From Bacteroidota bacterium (GTDB lineage: Bacteria; Bacteroidota; Ignavibacteria; Ignavibacteriales; Melioribacteraceae), in contig JAMCSN010000220.1 of NCBI GenBank assembly GCA_023381535.1, positions 1-37,828 on the forward strand: a stretch of DNA of 37,828 nucleotides, read 5' to 3'. The notes beneath the pieces are model-generated. The model was not told the origin of the DNA, did not search any database, and saw only the letters and a list, made by a program, of their open reading frames with translations. Shown piece after piece: positions 7,357-12,851 of the stretch (position 1 is the first letter of the stretch; each line of letters starts with the position of its first letter). The translations under genes and the position numbers were made by a program.

Positions 7357-8505
7357 TTATAAATTGAGAATGTATTCCGCGACTTCTCCAACTCCGTTTG
7401 TTATGTTTTGTTTAACTATGTTGCCAACATATTCTTCATAGTAATCTTTGTCATCTATTAATCTTTCCACTTCCTCTATTAGCTTTTTGATTCGGCGCTC
7501 ATAAATACCCATCTTATAAGTCAGCAAGAAATCCACATTACCTTTTTCCTGTTCCCACAAATATCTGTTTACAACCGGCACTTTTTGAGAAAGAAGAATT
7601 TCCATCAGCGTTGATGCGCCGCACTTGGTTATGATTATATCCGAGATGCTGATCAGTTCATAAATGTGATCGACGAAACCGAAGACCTTCAGTTTGTCGA
7701 TGTTATTTCTACTTTTCAGCAATGAGATATTGTTGAACATTTCTTGATTCTTGCCGGAAACAAAAGCGATTTCAATTTTTCCGTTCAGCTGCAGAAGCTT
7801 TTTTACAATTTTCTCTCCATTCGGCATACCGTCTCCGCCGCCGAGGATTAAAATTATTTTCTTGTTAGTGAATCCGAACATAGTTCTTAACGCTTCCTTG
7901 TTTTTCTCGTCTGCAAGCTTTGAATATTTTTGATCTATGACGAAAGGAAGAACTTTCAGATTCATTTCAGGGATGCCGATACGAATGCAATGTTCTTTCA
8001 GTTGATCACTGAAAACAACGAACTTTTGTTCTTTATCGAGAAACCATAAAGGGTGCGGAGTGAACGGATCCGTCACCACAGAAACAACTTCTATTTTTCT
8101 CCCGGAATTTTTAACAATGCTTTTAATTGGTCTGATCAAAAAGAAATGAAGAATTACAATTGTGTCCGGCTTCTCGTTTTCAATCATCTCCGCTAAATAT
8201 TTTTTCGTGTTTAACGACATCAAGAATGTACTTATCCGTGCAATCAATTTTATTTTGTGAACGAGATAAATAAATTCGTAAAGCCGGTTGGCTTTGTTTT
8301 GAAGTAATCTGTAACCGTCTTCTATTACCAGTTTTGAAAATGCGTTGCTCTTTTCCAAACCATCAACTAACACGGTTTCCGCCAGTTGCGGTTTTTCCGT
8401 ATTCATATAATTTGATAAAGCACGCGCAGGAGCCAGGTGCCCGCCTCCGGTTCTTAAGTATGCAAACATTATTTTCTTTTTTGTATTCATCTTTGTATTC
8501 ATCAT
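7357..8505 (-). CDS. GT28/MGDG-synthase-like lipid glycosyltransferase
   Basis: A 382-residue GT-B fold enzyme resembling monogalactosyl/processive diacylglycerol glycosyltransferases (MgtA/UgtP/MGD1 type). The N-terminal acceptor half has the glycine-rich loop TGGGH (19-23). The C-terminal donor half has ILILGGGDGMP and the nucleotide-sugar segment TKCGASTLMEILLSQ, followed by a conserved acidic/Gln patch, YLWEQEKGN. It likely transfers a sugar from a nucleotide donor to diacylglycerol or a related lipid at the inner membrane. The start is ambiguous: three ATGs arise from a duplicated ATGAATACAAA. The first follows the stop of the upstream glycosyltransferase without a gap, so translation is probably coupled. 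Its own stop codon lies in an AATTTATAATTTATG motif shared with local repeats. Confidence 0.8.
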   Translation of the reverse strand: MMNTKMNTKKKIMFAYLRTGGGHLAPARALSNYMNTEKPQLAETVLVDGLEKSNAFSKLVIEDGYRLLQNKANRLYEFIYLVHKIKLIARISTFLMSLNTKKYLAEMIENEKPDTIVILHFFLIRPIKSIVKNSGRKIEVVSVVTDPFTPHPLWFLDKEQKFVVFSDQLKEHCIRIGIPEMNLKVLPFVIDQKYSKLADEKNKEALRTMFGFTNKKIILILGGGDGMPNGEKIVKKLLQLNGKIEIAFVSGKNQEMFNNISLLKSRNNIDKLKVFGFVDHIYELISISDIIITKCGASTLMEILLSQKVPVVNRYLWEQEKGNVDFLLTYKMGIYERRIKKLIEEVERLIDDKDYYEEYVGNIVKQNITNGVGEVAEYILNL

Positions 8506-9861
8506 TTATCTTATAACCGGTGAGAGTTCCGGCTTCATACTTCCGTTCTTTAAAACTTCGATGATATTGTACGAGCCGAGTTTGCGCGCTTTCAAAAATC
8601 CGAACCAAGCAGCTTCAGCAAGAGAACCGTTCTTAATCATTTCCGGCAGCCACTGATCTGCGTATTCGGGTTTAAGCTGTTTTATTCCGGCGCGGATTTC
8701 GTTGAGCCATTTCCTATTTGCTTTCTCTTGAGAACCGATTGCGGGTGCCATAATAATCGGCAACCCCAATGCGCTGTAAAAAGAAAGTTCGCTTGGTTTC
8801 GTCCAGAGAATATCGGTTTCATGTAACAAGTCGTTGAACTTTTCAAAGTAGCCGCTCAATGATTCCGAATAGACAACATGGATTTTAGATTTATCGGAAG
8901 TAATCTTGTTGGCAATCGATTCAAAATATTCATTAACATTTTCTTTTGTGCCGGCAACCAGGTTAAGTTTTATCTCGCCGTTCAAGATCTTGTTTTTCAA
9001 ACTTTTGGCAATCAATCCGCCGATCTCTTTTTGAGCGCCTGCGCCACCGACCGAATATGTAAGCGTAATTTTTTTATCGTAAGACTCTTTGTAATTCTCT
9101 TCGCCCAGAAAATATTTGACATTTACTCCGTGTCTAGCCGAAAATATTCCGGCGGGATCGAGCCTATTCAGTCTTTTGCCCAAATCACTTTTCAGTGTAG
9201 TAAGATTTTCGTCTCCGGTTAATTCCATCGGCAAGGGGAAACCGGTGATTAATATTTTTTCGTTTTGCACACCGTATGCTTTCAGCCGCTGAGCGGCTTT
9301 ACCGCACGGAACAAAGTAAACTATTTTGCTTTCCCACGGTTCCTTTGCAGCCCAGACACGGTTGATATCCGCATCGCAGATGACACAGTAAACCGCATTT
9401 AAACCAATCGAGTCGGCGGCTATAGCCGGCACATAGAATGACGTAACAATCGGCAGATGCATTGCAGAAACTTGCTTTATCATACTTTCGCATAAACCTT
9501 TCTTAATACTTTTTTCCAGCAAATCTACCTGGAAGGTTTTGTTCGAAAGATCACGCATCGGGTAGAACGACGGAATTCGAAGAAACATTTCGAGCAAATT
9601 GAAAATTGATTTGCCCACCATAGGAATGCCTTTGGCTCGCGAGATAAATTCGTACGCACCCAGAACTCTTCTCCAGAGTTTCTGTTCGGATTTTGTTGAT
9701 TCTCCGTTTGAGCCAACCGTGATAATTCCGCCTTCGGCTATGCTTCTTAGCGGATAAACCGCACGTTGGTGACCGTAACCCATATCGGCAGTTACGACCC
9801 AGGCTTTTAAATTCTCCAAATTAAATTTTTTCCTTTTTTCAATAGAAATATACTTTCGCAA
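8506..9861 (-). CDS. second GT-B glycosyltransferase-like protein
   Basis: A 451-residue protein with the same overall plan as its downstream neighbour: an N-terminal GYGHQRA loop (28-34) corresponding to the acceptor-binding GGGH of GT28 enzymes, a central SVGGAGAQ Rossmann start, and a C-terminal TKPSELSFYSALGLPIIMAP segment where GT28 enzymes bind the nucleotide sugar. The sequence is divergent, so the donor and acceptor cannot be named. Gapless coupling to the next gene suggests the two act in sequence or as a pair, for example on a glycolipid. A perfect TAACTTTG -7-like element lies at 9889-9882, about 20 bp before the ATG. Confidence 0.65.
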   Translation of the reverse strand: MRKYISIEKRKKFNLENLKAWVVTADMGYGHQRAVYPLRSIAEGGIITVGSNGESTKSEQKLWRRVLGAYEFISRAKGIPMVGKSIFNLLEMFLRIPSFYPMRDLSNKTFQVDLLEKSIKKGLCESMIKQVSAMHLPIVTSFYVPAIAADSIGLNAVYCVICDADINRVWAAKEPWESKIVYFVPCGKAAQRLKAYGVQNEKILITGFPLPMELTGDENLTTLKSDLGKRLNRLDPAGIFSARHGVNVKYFLGEENYKESYDKKITLTYSVGGAGAQKEIGGLIAKSLKNKILNGEIKLNLVAGTKENVNEYFESIANKITSDKSKIHVVYSESLSGYFEKFNDLLHETDILWTKPSELSFYSALGLPIIMAPAIGSQEKANRKWLNEIRAGIKQLKPEYADQWLPEMIKNGSLAEAAWFGFLKARKLGSYNIIEVLKNGSMKPELSPVIR

Positions 9862-9881
9862 AAAGTGAAAATTTACCGATT

Positions 9882-9889
9882 CAAAGTTA
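9882..9889 (-). promoter_or_regulatory. putative -7 promoter element of the glycosyltransferase pair
   Basis: TAACTTTG on the minus strand matches the Bacteroidota TAnnTTTG consensus exactly, 20 bp before the ATG at 9861. The expected -33 TTTG is not obvious. Two TTAAT sites 11 bp apart occur at 9942 and 9931 but do not form a full four-site array at the usual distance. Confidence 0.4.
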
Positions 9890-9956
9890 TTGAACCGGTT
9901 GAATCTTCGATAGACGGTTAGAGCGAATTAACAATTAATTAATACTAAACTATGAA

Positions 9957-10057
9957 TGAGTCTACTCTAAAAAGGTATTTCAGTTGCCCAAATGTTACGA
10001 TTCCGGTATAAATTAGCAGCAGAAAAATTTGAAAATGACCTTTTTAGATTCGCCTCA
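9957..10057 (+). mobile_element. 101-bp MITE, copy 2
   Basis: Same length and ends as the copy at 4947, with a perfect 4-bp duplication TGAA (9953-9956 and 10058-10061). It sits between the divergent glycosyltransferase pair and the 65-residue gene, ending 12 bp before the Pho-box-like array of the latter. Confidence 0.88.
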
Positions 10058-10068
10058 TGAATCGATTT

Positions 10069-10123
10069 TTAATTTTATCTTAACAGTTCAATAACATTCC
10101 CGTAATAATCGCTTGTTATTTTG
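10069..10123 (+). promoter_or_regulatory. Pho-box-like array and -7 element of the 65-residue protein gene
   Basis: Half-sites TTAAT (10069), TTAAC (10080), ATAAC (10091) and GTAAT (10102) are spaced exactly 11 bp apart. TTATTTTG (10116-10123), one mismatch from TAnnTTTG, begins 14 bp after the start of the last half-site. Confidence 0.72.
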
Positions 10124-10146
10124 GCGGAAACAACTTTGAGCAAATT

Positions 10147-10344
10147 ATGAAATTCAACATAGGCGATTCGGTTATCTATTCGTTCCCCGATCCGGGCAAT
10201 CCTGAAGATGATAAATTCATTGGCGAGGTTGAAGATGTCTCGGATACGTTCATTTTCATTAAAAATGAACGGAATATAAGGCTGAGAGTATCTTCAAAAA
10301 ATTTCTATCTGGTCAGTCCCATGAAAAAAAAAGTTAAATTATAA
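10147..10344 (+). CDS. small hypothetical protein behind a Pho-box-like array
   Basis: A 65-residue acidic/amphipathic protein opening MKFNIGDSVIYSF and closing with the basic tail MKKKVKL. The start of the chain (IGDSVIY...GEVEDVSDTFIFIKN) is reminiscent of small beta-barrel, SH3-like or KOW-like folds, but I cannot assign a family. The start lies 41 bp downstream of the last half-site of the array, the same distance as for the olsF operon. That regularity is the best evidence that this short frame is a real gene. No strong Shine-Dalgarno site is seen. The stop codon lies in a TTAAATTATAAATTCTAAAT sequence that recurs in nearby repeats (10647 and 10829), so the C-terminal codons may derive from a repeat. 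Confidence 0.6.
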   Translation: MKFNIGDSVIYSFPDPGNPEDDKFIGEVEDVSDTFIFIKNERNIRLRVSSKNFYLVSPMKKKVKL

Positions 10345-11040
10345 ATTCTAAATTCATGTTACGCAATATTTACTTGTATAATCGTTCTTGATCTTCATCA
10401 TGCTCTCGCCTCGCCTTCTCGCCTCGTCTCCGACTCGTCGGAGCGGGCGGCTCAGCTAGGCGGGCACTTTCGTTCAGCGAGTCGTAGCGGGCATGATCTT
10501 GCTCTTCTGAGTATTTTAACGACAGATCATGATTAAGATCAAGAACATGATCATGAATGATAATAATTTTTGCGTAACGTGAGTTATAAATTCTAAATTA
10601 GAAACAACTACATGACAACTGTTTTTGAAGAGAGCAGAAAAAAAAGGTTAAATTATAAATTCGAAATTATAAATGAGTCTACTCTAAAAAGGTATTTCAG
10701 TTGCCCAAAAGTTACGATTCCGTTATAAATTAGCAGCAGAAAAATTTGAAAATGACCTTTTTAGATTCGCCTCATAAATTAGAAATGACTACATGACAAC
10801 TGTTTTTGAAGAGAGCAGAGTAAAAAAGGTTAAATTATAAATTCTAAATTATAAATTAGAAACGACTACATGACAACCGTTTTTGAAGAGAGTAGTACGA
10901 ATGTAAGACGAACGGCCCGCCTTCTCGCCTCGCCTTCGCGAGAGCGCCCGCCTCGGCAAGCCGACTCGCCTCGCTACGCGAGCGAAGCGGGAGGCGAGAC
11001 GGGGAGCGGGGGCTCGCAAGGCGAGACAGAATTGTTCGCT
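10345..11040. repeat. mosaic repeat region with nested elements
   Basis: Contains a GC-rich insert in a hexamer-like tract (about 10393-10560), block C copies at 10570-10637, 10779-10818 and 10848-10913, a MITE nested in one of them, AT-rich AAATTATAAATTCTAAATT stretches, and a long GC-rich hairpin-prone segment (about 10914-11035) built of CTCGCCT/GGCGAG words. No gene is supported. Confidence 0.75.
10674..10774 (+). mobile_element. 101-bp MITE, copy 3, inserted in a block C repeat
   Basis: Perfect 4-bp duplication TAAA (10670-10673 and 10775-10778). Removing the element and one TAAA restores AAATTATAAATTAGAAATGA, which matches the uninterrupted block C sequence at about 10844-10863 with a single substitution. 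This reconstructs the empty target site and shows true transposition. Confidence 0.9.
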
Positions 11041-11952
11041 CTACATTGCTACTGTGGAAAGAATTGATGGCTCTGCAATTTCTAGATTACCAATCGCACT
11101 TAAGTTAGTCTCTATTAAGTTGGGAAAAATATCTATCAAGTAAGTTGCAGTCTTGGGCTCAACGGCACTGTCAACCGAAGCCCCGGCATTTAGAAATGTA
11201 ATTCCTTTCCTGGTATATTCAATCATTTCATGACTGTGACCGTGCAGAACCAGTTTAATATCATTCTCGGTAAAGAGTTTCAGCAATTTTTTCTTGCCTC
11301 TAAGTTTCATTGTAAAATGCTCGATCTTATCCCACAAAGTTTTTTCCGAACTGGTTGAGGAAACATCTTTCTTGTAGAAATGATGGTGAGCCAAAACCAC
11401 TTTTGTTTTATCCTTGAATTCCGGACGAAGCATAAGCTGGCTTACCAGCTTTCTTTGATTCTTCGAAACATGCCCGTTTGATGCAAAAGGATTTTTCAGT
11501 TTCGAGTAATGATCAATGGTATTCAATCCAATCAGAAGAATTTTATCAAGCACTTTAACAAACGGGAAAAACACTTCTTCGGTTGGCCTGTAAGTGTTAT
11601 CAAAAAGTTCGCGGAAATGCTGTGTGAAGCGGTAAAGTTTCCGGTGATAATCTGTATTGGCGCATTTCTGCGGAAACTTGTAAACGTCCTCGGCAGTTTG
11701 TGGTCCGCCGAATATATCGTGATTGCCTACAACAATAGTTGCCCTATCCGAACGAAGCATGTGAAACTGTTTCAGGATATCTCTGAAGATTATGAAGTCG
11801 GCATCGTTTGCATTATCCGAAATATCTCCGGTGATAACCAAGTGTTCGGCGCCGTTGTCCAGCGCGTGCCTGATGAGTTTTATGGTTCTTAAAATATTTT
11901 GCCGCTTAAATTTAGTGCAGAGGTGAATATCCGAAATGTGTGCTATTCTCAT
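11041..11952 (-). CDS. calcineurin-like metallophosphoesterase
   Basis: A 303-residue protein with the full metallophosphoesterase motif series: DIH (D8, H10), GDISD (D43), GNHD (76-79), LAHHH near residue 191 and HGHSH near 237. These bind a two-metal centre that cleaves phosphomonoesters or phosphodiesters; the substrate cannot be read from the sequence. There is no signal peptide, so it is probably cytoplasmic. It resembles the 3',5'-cyclic-nucleotide/glycerophosphodiester phosphodiesterase-like branch more than the nucleases. A Pho-box-like array lies 48 bp upstream, pointing to phosphate scavenging. The TAG stop (11041-11043) falls inside the repeat word TGTAGAGCGAAC, so the C-terminus abuts a repeat insertion. 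Confidence 0.88.
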   Translation of the reverse strand: MRIAHISDIHLCTKFKRQNILRTIKLIRHALDNGAEHLVITGDISDNANDADFIIFRDILKQFHMLRSDRATIVVGNHDIFGGPQTAEDVYKFPQKCANTDYHRKLYRFTQHFRELFDNTYRPTEEVFFPFVKVLDKILLIGLNTIDHYSKLKNPFASNGHVSKNQRKLVSQLMLRPEFKDKTKVVLAHHHFYKKDVSSTSSEKTLWDKIEHFTMKLRGKKKLLKLFTENDIKLVLHGHSHEMIEYTRKGITFLNAGASVDSAVEPKTATYLIDIFPNLIETNLSAIGNLEIAEPSILSTVAM

Positions 11953-11981
11953 AAATCACAAAAAAATTATTAATTCTACCG

Positions 11982-12037
11982 CCAATTTAAGCGGCTAATG
12001 TTAACACAAAATTATTAGCACGTTAAATAATTATTAA
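11982..12037 (-). promoter_or_regulatory. Pho-box-like array and -7 element of the metallophosphoesterase gene
   Basis: On the minus strand: TTAAT (12037), TTAAC (12026), ATAAT (12015), TTAAC (12004), exactly 11 bp apart. TAAATTGG (11989-11982), one mismatch from TAnnTTTG, starts 15 bp after the start of the last half-site. Confidence 0.76.
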
Positions 12038-12225
12038 TTCACCTTACGCAACTTTTGTTAATACAAGCACTCTTAATCTTGATCTTACCCATAATCTTGA
12101 TCTTTTTAAGGGTTAACTGCGGATTAAGATTAAGAGCTCGCCTCGCTTCGCTCTTCGAAGCGGGCAAGATCAAGATCAAGAGCAAGATTAAGATCAAGGG
12201 CAAGACTGTCAGGCATATTGTAATG
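12038..12225. repeat. hexamer tract with GC-rich insert between two divergent Pho boxes
   Basis: Begins with the shared boundary word TTCACCTTACGCAACTTTTG, continues as a TTGATC/GATCAA tract, and is interrupted at about 12136-12167 by GAGCTCGCCTCGCTTCG...CGAAGCGGGCAAGATC, the shortest version of the GC-rich insert in the window. No gene is seen. Confidence 0.7.
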
Positions 12226-12261
12226 GGGTTCGGGGAAGAAACAGGAAACTTAGAACTAAAC

Positions 12262-12317
12262 TTAACAATTCCTTAATGGTTGCTTAACACGGAGTTAATA
12301 CTTGTATTGTAAGTTTC
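12262..12317 (+). promoter_or_regulatory. Pho-box-like array and -7 element of the TonB-receptor operon
   Basis: TTAAC (12262), TTAAT (12273), TTAAC (12284) and TTAAT (12295) are exactly 11 bp apart. TAAGTTTC (12310-12317), one mismatch from TAnnTTTG, begins 15 bp after the start of the last half-site. Confidence 0.8.
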
Positions 12318-12353
12318 ATCATCAGAACAAAATTACCTTGATTAAAATAATTG

Positions 12354-12719
12354 ATGAAGTTATCTAGAAAAATATCGGCGATACTATTAATCCTCTATTA
12401 CTTTGCCCATATCTATGCTGTTAATATTCAGATATCTCCGGAGGAAGTTAAGGGTTTAAATCATACTGCCGTTTATTCTTCAGAATCCGGAAAATTAAAT
12501 TTTCTAACTCAATTAAAATTAAATTCCAGACATTTAACATCATCCCGTGTACATCAAAAATTCGAGGGTAGCAAATCAATACAACCCGAAAGTTATCATA
12601 GAAATACACCCGGCGATCAGTCATCGTTCATTATTACGCCCGATAAATTGGTATCGTGTTTTTCTACTGTCTTTGAATCATCTCTAATAAATAAAGCTCC
12701 TCCAATCATCTATAATTAA
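12354..12719 (+). CDS. small exported protein, first gene of the TonB-receptor operon
   Basis: A 121-residue protein of unknown family. The N-terminus, MKLSRKISAILLILYYFAHI followed by YA, reads as a signal peptide; the mature part is polar, Ser/His-rich and without recognisable motifs. I place the start at the ATG at 12354 rather than the TTG just before it. The start lies 55 bp after the last half-site of the array, which favours a real gene, and the TonB receptor follows 132 bp later with no promoter array of its own. Small exported proteins ahead of outer-membrane receptors occur in other systems, but no role can be stated. Confidence 0.5.
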   Translation: MKLSRKISAILLILYYFAHIYAVNIQISPEEVKGLNHTAVYSSESGKLNFLTQLKLNSRHLTSSRVHQKFEGSKSIQPESYHRNTPGDQSSFIITPDKLVSCFSTVFESSLINKAPPIIYN

Positions 12720-12851
12720 TAATCGTTCCATCTACAATTAGAAACTTGCGGAGAATAGTCGTTTTTGGCTTTACTCTTATACTCTAATCGGATTGGAAAT
12801 CTCTAAGTCATTATTCTTCGTAAAAATTAAAAGTCTGAAACAAGGAAAGCA

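Noticed and set aside
9927..9942. Pho-box-like array before the glycosyltransferase pair
   Set aside because: Only two half-sites are in register; the third is shifted by one base and the good -7 element is at the wrong distance.
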